Assembly: GCF_025716945.1 (NCBI RefSeq)
Contig: NZ_JAOVZT010000002.1
Span: 231,392-295,391 of the forward strand
Direction: 5' to 3'
Length of the DNA: 64,000 nt
Source: Geodermatophilus sp. YIM 151500
GTDB taxonomy: Bacteria; Actinomycetota; Actinomycetes; Mycobacteriales; Geodermatophilaceae
A model generated the notes under the pieces. That model was not told the DNA's origin and ran no database searches. It worked only from the letters and a program-made list of their open reading frames with translations. Both the position numbers and the translations under genes were made by a program. This document shows positions 17,223 through 24,337 of the stretch, piece by piece. How positions within the stretch are numbered: position 1 is the first letter of the stretch; the number at the start of each line of letters is the position of its first letter.

Positions 17223-17873
17223 TTACGCGAAGCGGCCCTGGAGCACCAGGGCGGGCCGGTCCGGCGAGTCCGCCAGCACCACCGCGTCGGCGAGGTCGGC
17301 AGGCGCCACCTCGTCGTCGTAGCGGTCGAAGGCCGGCAGTTCCCAGGCCCGCTCCGGAGAGGTGCGGCGGGCCCGCGCCGCCGGCGACACGCGCAGGTGC
17401 ACCGTCACGTCGAAGGGCAGGCCGACGCCCTGCAGCAGCGCGCCGGCCACCAGGAGCACCCCGGCCGGCGGTGCCGGCCGCCGACGGGCGCGGGCGGCGC
17501 GGTCGCGGGTGAGGTCCCAGAGCACGGGCAGGTAGGTGCCGTCGCCGCCCGGGCCCACCCGGGCCAGGACCTCGCGGATCAGCGCTCCGGCGTCGAGCCA
17601 GTCGGTGTAGCGCGCGTCCGGGTCGGTGCGACCGTGCTCGAGCCGCAGCGATGCGGGCCGGTAGAAGCCCGCGGCCGGGACGACCGCGCAGCCCCGGCCC
17701 AGGGCGGGCAGCCGCTCGGCGATCGCCTCGGCCAGCGCCGCGGGCGCGGCGACGTCCGGTCCGTCGACGGCGACCCGCAGCGCCGCGGCGCCGGGCTCGG
17801 GCGGGACGTCGGCCAGCAGGGCGGCCAGCCGCTCGGCCAGCGCGGCGGGGGTGAGGGGCTCGGGCCGGGTCAG
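17223..17873 (-). CDS. Uridine-kinase-like protein with degenerate P-loop
   Basis: 216 residues if started at CTG 17873, which overlaps the stop of the ANTAR gene (CTGA). There is no ATG, GTG or TTG in frame between there and GTG 17558, and the latter would remove the N-terminal half. The fold follows uridine/nucleoside kinases: LRVAVDGPD strand, GFYRPASLRLEHGR, TDWLDAGAL, LLVAGALLQGVGLPFD, and a lid with RRTSPERAW. The Walker A loop reads GPDVAAPAAL, lacking the GK[ST] needed for phosphate binding, so kinase activity is doubtful. Probably co-transcribed with the ANTAR gene upstream. Confidence 0.6.
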   Translation of the reverse strand: MTRPEPLTPAALAERLAALLADVPPEPGAAALRVAVDGPDVAAPAALAEAIAERLPALGRGCAVVPAAGFYRPASLRLEHGRTDPDARYTDWLDAGALIREVLARVGPGGDGTYLPVLWDLTRDRAARARRRPAPPAGVLLVAGALLQGVGLPFDVTVHLRVSPAARARRTSPERAWELPAFDRYDDEVAPADLADAVVLADSPDRPALVLQGRFA

Positions 17874-18604
17874 GACCGGCCGTCCGCGCCGGCCGGCAGC
17901 TGCGCGGACCTCTCGGCGCGGCGGGGGGCGGGATCGGTGGCTCCGCGAGCGGCGGCGGACGGGCAGCCGCCGAGCACCGCCCGCGCCGCGGCCTCCACGA
18001 CGGCGCGGTCGTCGAGGCCCTCGAGCACCTCGCGGGCGAGGTCGTGCACGGCCCGGCCCTCCGACCGAGCCCGGCCGCGGAGCGCCTCGAAGGCGTCGCG
18101 GGGGTTCGTGCGGTGCCGCTCGGCCAGCACGCCGATCGCCCGCTCGATCGCCACCCGTGCGGCGAGTGCGTGCTCGAGCTGGGCGACGGTGCGTTCGAGG
18201 GCGGCCACGCGCGCGTCCACGGGCTCGGCGTCCTCGGTGTCCGCCGTGCCCGCGGCGCCGCGGGCCGACCGACGGGCGCCGCGGTCGGGATCGGCCGCGA
18301 CCCCGTACTGCTCGGCGACCAGGTCGGCCAGCGACAGGCCTTCGACGAGGTCCGCGACCGGCTCCACACCGTCGGGAGAGACGACCTGCCAGCCCTGGGG
18401 GGTGCGGGCCAGGGCGACCGGGAACGGCCCCGTGCTCTGCCCGTCCGGTCGAGCGGCGGATGCCGTCCGATCGGACGGCGGGGGGGAACCCGTTCCCCGC
18501 TCGGCGTGCAGGCCGGAGCGGGGCGGACGGTGGGCGGCGCGACCGCGGTCACGGGCCCCGGCGGGGCGATCGAGCCCCTTGGAGGGCCGGGGACCGGGGA
18601 TCAC
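17870..18604 (-). CDS. ANTAR-domain protein
   Basis: 244 residues from ATG 18604, though the first 60 are basic and low-complexity and a later start is possible. The central part (VALARTPQGWQVVSPDG) is a small beta module. A coiled stretch leads to an ANTAR domain (about residues 145-200: ALAARVAIERAIGVLAERH, then DAFEALRGRARSEGRAVHDL) containing the Ala/Arg/aromatic pattern. ANTAR domains bind paired RNA hairpins and prevent transcription termination. No sensor domain (PAS, GAF) is seen. It lies 7 bp downstream of mycoredoxin and overlaps the kinase-like gene, giving a three-gene minus-strand operon. Confidence 0.75.
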   Translation of the reverse strand: MIPGPRPSKGLDRPAGARDRGRAAHRPPRSGLHAERGTGSPPPSDRTASAARPDGQSTGPFPVALARTPQGWQVVSPDGVEPVADLVEGLSLADLVAEQYGVAADPDRGARRSARGAAGTADTEDAEPVDARVAALERTVAQLEHALAARVAIERAIGVLAERHRTNPRDAFEALRGRARSEGRAVHDLAREVLEGLDDRAVVEAAARAVLGGCPSAAARGATDPAPRRAERSAQLPAGADGRS

Positions 18605-18610
18605 GGGACG

Positions 18611-18874
18611 TCACGCCTCCGGGAGCTGGGCGAGCTGGGACTTGATCTGGTCGATGCTCGGGTTGGTCAGGGCGCTGCCGTCGGGGAACAGGAGCGTGGG
18701 GACCGTGCGGTTGCCACCGTTCGCCCGCATGACCAGGTCGGCCGCGTTCGCGTCGAACTCGATGTCGACCTCGGTGAAACCGATGCCCTCCCGCTGCATG
18801 AGCCTCTTCAGTCGCACACAGTAGCCACACCATGTCGTCGTGTACATCGTCACGGAAGCGGCAACGGCGGTCAT
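18611..18874 (-). CDS. mrx1: Mycoredoxin (glutaredoxin-like)
   Basis: An 87-residue thioredoxin-fold protein with the CxxC site WCGYCVRLK, TVPTLLFPDG (cis-proline loop) and IDQIKSQL C-terminal helix. Mycoredoxin reduces protein-mycothiol mixed disulfides in place of glutaredoxin. ATG 18874 follows GGAGG by a good spacing; a longer reading to 19018 adds unconserved sequence. The position divergent from uvrD2 matches the mycobacterial arrangement (Rv3198A/uvrD2, from memory). Confidence 0.88.
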   Translation of the reverse strand: MTAVAASVTMYTTTWCGYCVRLKRLMQREGIGFTEVDIEFDANAADLVMRANGGNRTVPTLLFPDGSALTNPSIDQIKSQLAQLPEA

Positions 18875-19068
18875 CGGCAGTGATCCTCCATGGTCGTCTC
18901 GGGCCGGTCCACCCCACGAAGAGGTATCGGCAGTCCGAGGAGCGGAACGCGTGCCTCCCGGGGATGCTTCCCGCCGCCCTCCCCGGGGGCTGGGAGGATC
19001 GCTCCGGCAGGACGGCACCGGACGACGGAGCCGGCCGTCGGTCGCCGGGAGAGGAGCGGGGGAGCAGG

Positions 19069-21087
19069 ATGCGCCGGATCGACGCGGACGCCGGACCGCG
19101 GGCCCGGGCCGAGGCCGTCCTGGCGGGCCTGGACGACGAGCAGCGGGCCGCCGCGCAGGCCGTCTCCGGCCCGGTGTGCATCCTCGCCGGCGCCGGCACC
19201 GGCAAGACCCGCACCATCACGCACCGCATCGCCTACGGCGTGCACACCGGGGTCTTCGTGCCCGAGCAGGTGCTCGCGGTCACCTTCACCGCGCGGGCCG
19301 CCGGAGAGCTGCGGGCCCGGCTCGCGGGGCTGGGCGTCGGCGGGGTCCAGGCGCGCACGTTCCACGCCGCGGCCATGCGGCAGCTGCGCTACTTCGCGCC
19401 ACGGGTCCTCGGCGGCCCGATGCCCGGCTTGGTCGAGAACAAGCTGCGCCTCGTCGCGGCCGCGGCGTCGCGATCCCGGCTGACCACCGACCGCACCAGC
19501 CTGCGCGATCTGGCCGGTGAGATCGAGTGGGCCAAGACGACGCTGGCCACCCCCGAGGACTACCCGGCCCGGGCGCGGGCGGCCGGGCGGGAGCCCCCGT
19601 TCGAGGCGGCGGCGGTCGCCGCGGTCTACGGCAGCTACGAGTCGGCCAAGCAGCGCGACGGCGTCCTCGACTTCGAGGACCTGCTGCTGGTCACCGCCTA
19701 CGCGCTGGAGGAGCATCCCGACGTCGCCCGCCAGGTGCGCGGCCAGTACCGGCACTTCGTCGTCGACGAGTACCAGGACGTCAACCCGCTGCAGCAGCGG
19801 CTGCTCGACGCGTGGCTCGGCGGTCGCGCCGAGGTCTGCGTCGTCGGCGACCCCAACCAGACCATCTACTCGTTCACCGGCGCCGACCCCGACTACCTGC
19901 TCGGCTTCGCCGACCGCTATCCCGACGCGCAGGTCGTCAAGCTGGAGCGCGACTACCGCTCCACCCCGCAGGTCGTCGGCCTGGCCAACCGGCTGATCGG
20001 CCAGGCGCCCCGGCGGAGGGGCCTGCCCGGGCTGCGACTGCTCGGCCAGCGCGCGCAGGGCCCCGAGCCGCGCTTCGCCGAGCACCCCGACGAGCCCGCC
20101 GAGGCCGCCGCCGTCGCGGCGCGCTGCCGGGCGCTCGTCGACGGCGGGACGCCGGCGGCCGAGATCGCCGTGCTGTTCCGCATCAACGCCCAGTCGGAGG
20201 TCTACGAGAACGCGCTCGCCGGTGCGGGCGTGCCCTACGTGCTCAGAGGCGGCGAACGGTTCTTCGAGCGGCCCGAGGTGCGCGAGGCCGTCGTCCTGCT
20301 CCGCGGCGCGGCCGCCGGCGGCAACGAGCCGGGCATGCTCGTGCCCGCCGTCCGCGACGTGCTGGCCTCGACCGGCTGGGTGGAGCACCGGCCGCCGCCC
20401 GGCGGCGCGGCTCGCGACCGCTGGCAGTCGCTGGCCGCGCTGGTCGACCTGGCCGTCGACCTGGTCGCGGAGAACCCGCAGCTGGACCTGGCCGGGTTCG
20501 TCGCCCACCTGGCCGAGCGTGCCGACGCGCAGCACGCCCCGACCGTGCAGGGCGTCACGCTCGCGTCCATGCACGCCGCCAAGGGCCTGGAGTGGGACGT
20601 CGTCTTCGTCGTCGGCCTGGTCGACGGCGTGGTGCCCATCGCCCAGTCGCTGTCCCGCCCGGAGGCGGTGGAGGAGGAGCGGCGGCTGCTCTACGTCGCC
20701 GTGACCCGCGCGCGGGAGCAGCTCGCGCTGTCCTGGTCGCTGGCCCGCAATCCCGGCGCCAAGCGCACGCGGCCGCGCAGCCGCTTCCTGACCGGGCTGG
20801 CGCCCGAGTCGGCGCCGACGGCCCCGCCGGCCCGCCGCGCCGGCAAGCGCGGGAAGGTCGTGCTCGAGGGCGAGGCGGGCGAGCTGTTCGAGCGGCTGCG
20901 CGCGTGGCGCAGCCAGGCGGCCCAGTCGGCCTCGGTGCCGGCCTACGTCGTCTTCACCGACGCCACGCTGCAGGCCATCGCCGAGACCCGCCCGGCCACC
21001 CTCCGCGAGCTCTCCGGGCTGCCGGGCGTCGGCGCGCGCAAGCTCGAGCTCTACGGCGAGGACGTGCTGGCCACGGTCGGCAGCTGA
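19069..21087 (+). CDS. uvrD2: UvrD2-type SF1 DNA helicase with HRDC domain
   Basis: A 672-residue 3'-5' DNA helicase. Walker A AGAGTGKTRTITHR (about residue 40), motif Ia TFTARAAGEL, Walker B VVDEYQDVNP, motif III GDPNQTIYSFTGA, motif V ASMHAAKGLEWD and motif VI YVAVTRAREQL are present. A C-terminal HRDC-like module (YVVFTDATLQAIAE...LPGVGARKLE) matches UvrD2, which is essential in mycobacteria. The four-cysteine module that mycobacterial UvrD2 has between the motor and HRDC is missing: residues about 580-625 contain no cysteine. ATG 19069 has a GGAGCGGGGGAGCAGG leader. Confidence 0.9.
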   Translation: MRRIDADAGPRARAEAVLAGLDDEQRAAAQAVSGPVCILAGAGTGKTRTITHRIAYGVHTGVFVPEQVLAVTFTARAAGELRARLAGLGVGGVQARTFHAAAMRQLRYFAPRVLGGPMPGLVENKLRLVAAAASRSRLTTDRTSLRDLAGEIEWAKTTLATPEDYPARARAAGREPPFEAAAVAAVYGSYESAKQRDGVLDFEDLLLVTAYALEEHPDVARQVRGQYRHFVVDEYQDVNPLQQRLLDAWLGGRAEVCVVGDPNQTIYSFTGADPDYLLGFADRYPDAQVVKLERDYRSTPQVVGLANRLIGQAPRRRGLPGLRLLGQRAQGPEPRFAEHPDEPAEAAAVAARCRALVDGGTPAAEIAVLFRINAQSEVYENALAGAGVPYVLRGGERFFERPEVREAVVLLRGAAAGGNEPGMLVPAVRDVLASTGWVEHRPPPGGAARDRWQSLAALVDLAVDLVAENPQLDLAGFVAHLAERADAQHAPTVQGVTLASMHAAKGLEWDVVFVVGLVDGVVPIAQSLSRPEAVEEERRLLYVAVTRAREQLALSWSLARNPGAKRTRPRSRFLTGLAPESAPTAPPARRAGKRGKVVLEGEAGELFERLRAWRSQAAQSASVPAYVVFTDATLQAIAETRPATLRELSGLPGVGARKLELYGEDVLATVGS

Positions 21088-21187
21088 CGGCCCCCGCGGT
21101 CCTTCGCGGAACCCGCCGCCGACCCGACCGGGGAGCCGCGCGACGGCGTGCCGCCCGGCGCGTCGGCACCTCGGGAGGACGCGGCCG

Positions 21188-21226
21188 TCAATTCGATTGA
21201 CCCGCCTCCCGGGGCGGGTCCATAGT
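21188..21226 (+). promoter_or_regulatory. WhiB7-type autoregulated promoter
   Basis: A -35 TTGACC (21197-21202), an 18-nt spacer and a -10 CATAGT (21221-21226), with an A/T-rich stretch TCAATTCGA (21188-21196) touching the -35 element. An A/T-rich block just upstream of -35 is the known recognition feature of WhiB7/SigA promoters; it is the most AT-rich patch in the region. Transcription would start near 21233, leaving a leader of about 555 nt before whiB7. Confidence 0.65.
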
Positions 21227-21301
21227 GGCCCGGCACGCGCGAGTTCCGCCCGCACCGACCCGGCCGACCGGCCGGGCCGCGCACGAGAGGAGGGGCGAGA
21301 C

Positions 21302-21646
21302 ATGATCAGCATGACGATTGCCATGCCGTCGACCGCCCCCACCGGCCCCGGTGCGGGCCGCGTCGCCGCGCGTCCCCTCGGCTCCGCCGTCCTGCGCGCC
21401 GGCTCGGCTCTCGCAGAGCGCGGTAGCGCCGGTACCCCGACCCGTCGGCGCGCGCCCGAAGCGTTCACCGCCCCGTTCCGGGGGACCGGTCTGCCCGTCG
21501 CCGGCCGCACCGTCGCCGGCCACACCGTCGACGTCCTGCCGGCGACCTGCACGGTCCCCGCCGACGTCCCGGCCCAGCAGCAGCCCATCACCTACACCGA
21601 CCCCACCACCCTCGGGATCCACTCCCCGGGGAGACCGCAGAGCTAG
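21302..21646 (+). CDS. Leader ORF in the whiB7 5' region
   Basis: A 114-codon frame beginning ATGATCAGCATGACG after AGGAGGGGCGAGAC. The product is rich in Ala, Pro, Thr and Arg and has no recognised domain. Its stop is only 20 nt before an attenuator-like hairpin. In other actinobacteria whiB7/wblC leaders contain translated upstream ORFs whose slowed translation under ribosome-targeting drugs relieves termination; this ORF is placed for that role but is longer than the uORFs I know. It may be a true small protein instead. Confidence 0.45.
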   Translation: MISMTIAMPSTAPTGPGAGRVAARPLGSAVLRAGSALAERGSAGTPTRRRAPEAFTAPFRGTGLPVAGRTVAGHTVDVLPATCTVPADVPAQQQPITYTDPTTLGIHSPGRPQS

Positions 21647-21665
21647 CCGCTCGTCGGTCCTCCTC

Positions 21666-21701
21666 GAGGCCGCGGAACCCGAACCCGGGATCCGCGGCCT
21701 C
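21666..21701 (+). terminator. Attenuator-like hairpin upstream of whiB7
   Basis: Perfect 11-bp stem GAGGCCGCGGA (21666-21676) / TCCGCGGCCTC (21691-21701), 14-nt loop, followed by TCGCTTTCC. It lies between the leader ORF and whiB7, 90 nt before the whiB7 start, as expected for an intrinsic attenuator. Confidence 0.65.
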
Positions 21702-21790
21702 TCGCTTTCCTCCGCGGCACCCGGCCCCGACCACCGGTCGGCGGGCCGTCCGCCGGCCGTCGCTGACGACGAGTACGAGGAGGAGCGGCA

Positions 21791-22135
21791 GTGCAGCAGA
21801 CGATCGTCCGCCCGACGTCACACCGCCGAACCGGGCTCCCCCGGACCGGCGGCCCCACCCCGCGCCAGCCCAGGATCCCGACGGCACCCGCCCCGGTCCG
21901 GCGCCCGCTGCCGTGCCGGGCCGGCGACCCGGACCTGTGGTTCGGCGAGACACCGGCCCAGCTTGAGGAGGCCAAGGCGCGGTGCGGGTCCTGTCCCGTG
22001 CGGAACGCGTGCCTGGCCGGCGCGCTCGACCGGGGCGAGCCCTGGGGCGTCTGGGGCGGCGAGATCTTCGAGCGCGGCGTGGTCATCGCCCGCAAGCGGC
22101 CGCGGGGACGCCCGCGCAAGGTCGTCGCGGCATGA
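21791..22135 (+). CDS. whiB7: WhiB7 transcriptional activator
   Basis: A 114-residue WhiB-family Fe-S regulator that activates intrinsic antibiotic resistance genes together with SigA. Cysteines C42, C65, C68 and C74 form the cluster site (CGSCPVRNAC). The GVWGG turn is at 86-90 and a C-terminal AT-hook KRPRGRPRK at about 102-110, the feature that separates WhiB7 from other WhiB proteins. The start is GTG 21791 behind GAGGAGGAG. Residues 1-40 are a Pro/Arg-rich extension. A small basic protein follows closely, and the upstream promoter, leader ORF and hairpin point to autoregulation and attenuation. Confidence 0.95.
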   Translation: MQQTIVRPTSHRRTGLPRTGGPTPRQPRIPTAPAPVRRPLPCRAGDPDLWFGETPAQLEEAKARCGSCPVRNACLAGALDRGEPWGVWGGEIFERGVVIARKRPRGRPRKVVAA

Positions 22136-22311
22136 CCCGACCGCAGACCTGGCCGCAGACCCCGCCCGGGACCCCGCCCGCCGACCGGCCCACCCCGGCC
22201 GGCTCCCCCCAACCGGACACCGACATCGATGACGCCGACATCCCCGCCGGTGCCGACATCCCCACCGACATCCCCACCGACATCCCCATGACCGCACCCG
22301 GAGGACCCGAG

Positions 22312-22473
22312 ATGTTGCTCGAGACCGAACTGGCCCGCAGCCGCATGCGCGAGCTCGCGGAAGAGGCGCGGGCGGCCAGCCGCGCCCGGCGGCTGTACGT
22401 CGCGCGCCGCGCGGCCCGGCGCGCCGAACGCGCGACGCGCCGCGCCGCCCGCGCCAGCGCCGCCGTCTTCTGA
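22312..22473 (+). CDS. Small Ala/Arg-rich helical protein
   Basis: A 53-residue protein starting ATG 22312 behind GGAGG with 7-nt spacing. The sequence opens LLETELARSRMRELAEEA and continues as a strongly basic helix of Arg-Ala repeats. Similar short arginine-rich ORFs are scattered in actinobacterial genomes with no known function. An in-frame ATG at 22132 overlaps the whiB7 stop (ATGA) and would add 60 residues including a DIPTDIPTDIP tandem (12-bp DNA repeats 22256-22288). I prefer the later start because of its ribosome-binding site. Likely co-transcribed with whiB7. Confidence 0.5.
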   Translation: MLLETELARSRMRELAEEARAASRARRLYVARRAARRAERATRRAARASAAVF

Positions 22474-22517
22474 CGGCGGCGCCCCGGGCCGCGCCGGTGG
22501 CGGCGGCCCGCATCCCC

Positions 22518-22541
22518 GGACGACCCGGACCCGGGTCGTCC
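22518..22541. terminator. Hairpin after the whiB7 transcript, proximal
   Basis: Perfect 11-bp inverted repeat GGACGACCCGG (22518-22528) / CCGGGTCGTCC (22531-22541) with a 2-nt loop, 44 bp after the small ORF. Confidence 0.55.
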
Positions 22542-22574
22542 CGATCGAGGGCCGGGCGGCCGGCCCTCCCGACC

Positions 22575-22617
22575 GAGGCCGGGTCCGGACGCTCCCGGTG
22601 CGTCCGGACCCGGCCTC
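22575..22617. terminator. Long hairpin after the whiB7 transcript, distal
   Basis: Perfect 18-bp stem, left arm 22575-22592 and right arm 22600-22617, loop TCCCGGT. It is the longest perfect stem seen in the window and probably ends the whiB7 transcript before the next small gene. Confidence 0.7.
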
Positions 22618-22702
22618 CTCGTCGCCACCGGCCGTGCCGCCCCGCCGCCCGTCGGGCGCCGGCGTGGTCGCACCGGTCGGCCCGGGAGGGCACGCTGGAA
22701 CC

Positions 22703-22903
22703 GTGCCCTCGCCGGACCTCCAGTTCACGTGCCTCCGCTGCGGGCGCCGCGGCACCCCGGACGACGTCGCCACCGGCTGGTCGCTGTCGACGCCGCCGCG
22801 GCCGACCGGGTCGGACGCGCCGCGGGAGGAGACGGTCACCGCGCTGTGCCCGGCCTGCGCCCGGGACGCCGTCCGGGACCTGGAGGGGCGGCTCGACCCG
22901 TGA
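22703..22903 (+). CDS. Small zinc-ribbon protein
   Basis: A 66-residue protein from GTG 22703 with two cysteine pairs, CLRC (near residue 10) and CPAC (near residue 49), separated by about 35 residues; this fits a treble-clef or ribbon zinc site. The remainder is hydrophilic. Function unknown. It ends 27 bp before the stop of the convergent ABC1 kinase gene. A frame running back to 22598 has no better start. Confidence 0.6.
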   Translation: MPSPDLQFTCLRCGRRGTPDDVATGWSLSTPPRPTGSDAPREETVTALCPACARDAVRDLEGRLDP

Positions 22904-22930
22904 TCCCGAGTCCCCGGCCCGGCCGGGAAC

Positions 22931-24253
22931 TCACCCGACGAAGCCGGGCAGCCACTCCTCGATCACGCCGCGGAAGTCGCCCGCCGCGTCGAGCTGGCAC
23001 AGCACGCCGATCGAGCCGATGGTCACCCGGTGGATGAGCAGGTAGGCGGGCGGCAGGTTGAGCTGCCGGCCGAGCCGGTTGGCCTCCGACCGGGGGTCGC
23101 CGATGCGCATGGCCTGCTCCTGCATCCAGGCGCGGGTGAAGTGGAAGTGCCGGCTGACGACCGGCTCGATGAGCGGCCGGATGTAGTCCAGCACGCCGAC
23201 GGCGTCCACCTGCACCGACGGCAGGATGAACCCCTCGGCGCGCAGGTCGGCGAGGACGTCCTCGGCGCGCCCCTCCAGCGCCCAGCGCAGCAGCCGGCCG
23301 ATCGGCTCCGGGTGCCCGTCGGGCAGCCGGGCCGTGGCGCCGAAGTCGATGACGCCGAGGCGGCCGTCGGCCAGCAGGCGGAAGTTGCCGGGGTGCGGGT
23401 CGGCGTGGAGCAACCCCGCCCGCTGCGGCCCGCTGAAGTGCAGCACCGCCAGCAGCCGGCCGGCACGGTCGCGCTGCTCGCGGCTGCCCTCGGCGATGAT
23501 CCGCGACAGGGGAGTGCCCTCCAGCCACTCCGACACGATCACCTTCGGCGCGCTGGCCACCACCCGCGGGACGACGATCTGCTCGTCGCCGGCGTACGCG
23601 GCCGCGAAGGCGCGCTGCGCGTCGGCCTCCAGCCCGTAGTCCAGCTCCTCGACCACCCGGGCCTTGAGCTCGGCGATCAGCGGCTTGACGTCCAGGCCGG
23701 GGAAGAGCGCCGCGAACAGGCGTGCGAAGCGGGCGAGCTGGTTGAGGTCGGCCATCAGCGCGGTGGCGGCACCCGGATACTGGATCTTGACGGCGACGTC
23801 GCGGCCGTCGCGCCAGGTCGCCCGGTGCACCTGGCCGATGCTGGCCGCGGCGGCCGGCTGGTCGTCGAAGTGCCGGAAGCGTTGCCGCCACGTGCCGCCG
23901 AGCTGCTGGGACAGCACGGCGTGCACCGTGCGCACCGGCATCGGCGGCGCCTCCTCCTGCAGCTTGACCAGCGCCTCGCGGTAGGGCGCCGCCACCTCCT
24001 CGGGGACGGCGGCCTCGAACACCGAGAGCGTCTGGCCGAGCTTCATCGCGCCGCCCTTGAGCTGCCCGAGGACGGCGAACAGCTGTTCGGCGGTGCGCTG
24101 CTGCAGCTCGGCGGTCACGGCCTCGGCCGGGCGTCCGGACAGCCGTTTGCCGATGCCGAGGGTCGCCCGCCCCGCTGCACCGAGCGGGAGCGACGCGAGG
24201 CGGGCCGTCCGCGCGACCGACCCCCGCGGGATCACCGGTCCGTCGTCCGTCAC
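22931..24253 (-). CDS. ABC1/AarF/UbiB-family atypical kinase
   Basis: A 440-residue protein of the ABC1 family. The N-terminal KxGQ motif appears as MKLGQTLS, the Ala-rich loop as [11 protein letters not shown], the ATP lysine as VAVKIQYP, the catalytic loop as HADPHPGNF and the metal-binding loop as VIDFG. ABC1 kinases influence lipid-quinone metabolism. The orthologue next to whiB7 in M. tuberculosis (Rv3197, from memory) is linked to macrolide tolerance. ATG 24253 follows GAGGAG. Gap of 84 bp to the upstream ThiF-like gene; co-transcription is likely. Confidence 0.88.
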   Translation of the reverse strand: MTDDGPVIPRGSVARTARLASLPLGAAGRATLGIGKRLSGRPAEAVTAELQQRTAEQLFAVLGQLKGGAMKLGQTLSVFEAAVPEEVAAPYREALVKLQEEAPPMPVRTVHAVLSQQLGGTWRQRFRHFDDQPAAAASIGQVHRATWRDGRDVAVKIQYPGAATALMADLNQLARFARLFAALFPGLDVKPLIAELKARVVEELDYGLEADAQRAFAAAYAGDEQIVVPRVVASAPKVIVSEWLEGTPLSRIIAEGSREQRDRAGRLLAVLHFSGPQRAGLLHADPHPGNFRLLADGRLGVIDFGATARLPDGHPEPIGRLLRWALEGRAEDVLADLRAEGFILPSVQVDAVGVLDYIRPLIEPVVSRHFHFTRAWMQEQAMRIGDPRSEANRLGRQLNLPPAYLLIHRVTIGSIGVLCQLDAAGDFRGVIEEWLPGFVG

Positions 24254-24337
24254 GACTCCTCCTCGCCGGCGCCCTCGGCAGCGTCCTTCCTCAGCCGCGT
24301 CCGCCGCACTGGTGCGCCCGCGAGCCCGTGTCGGGGC

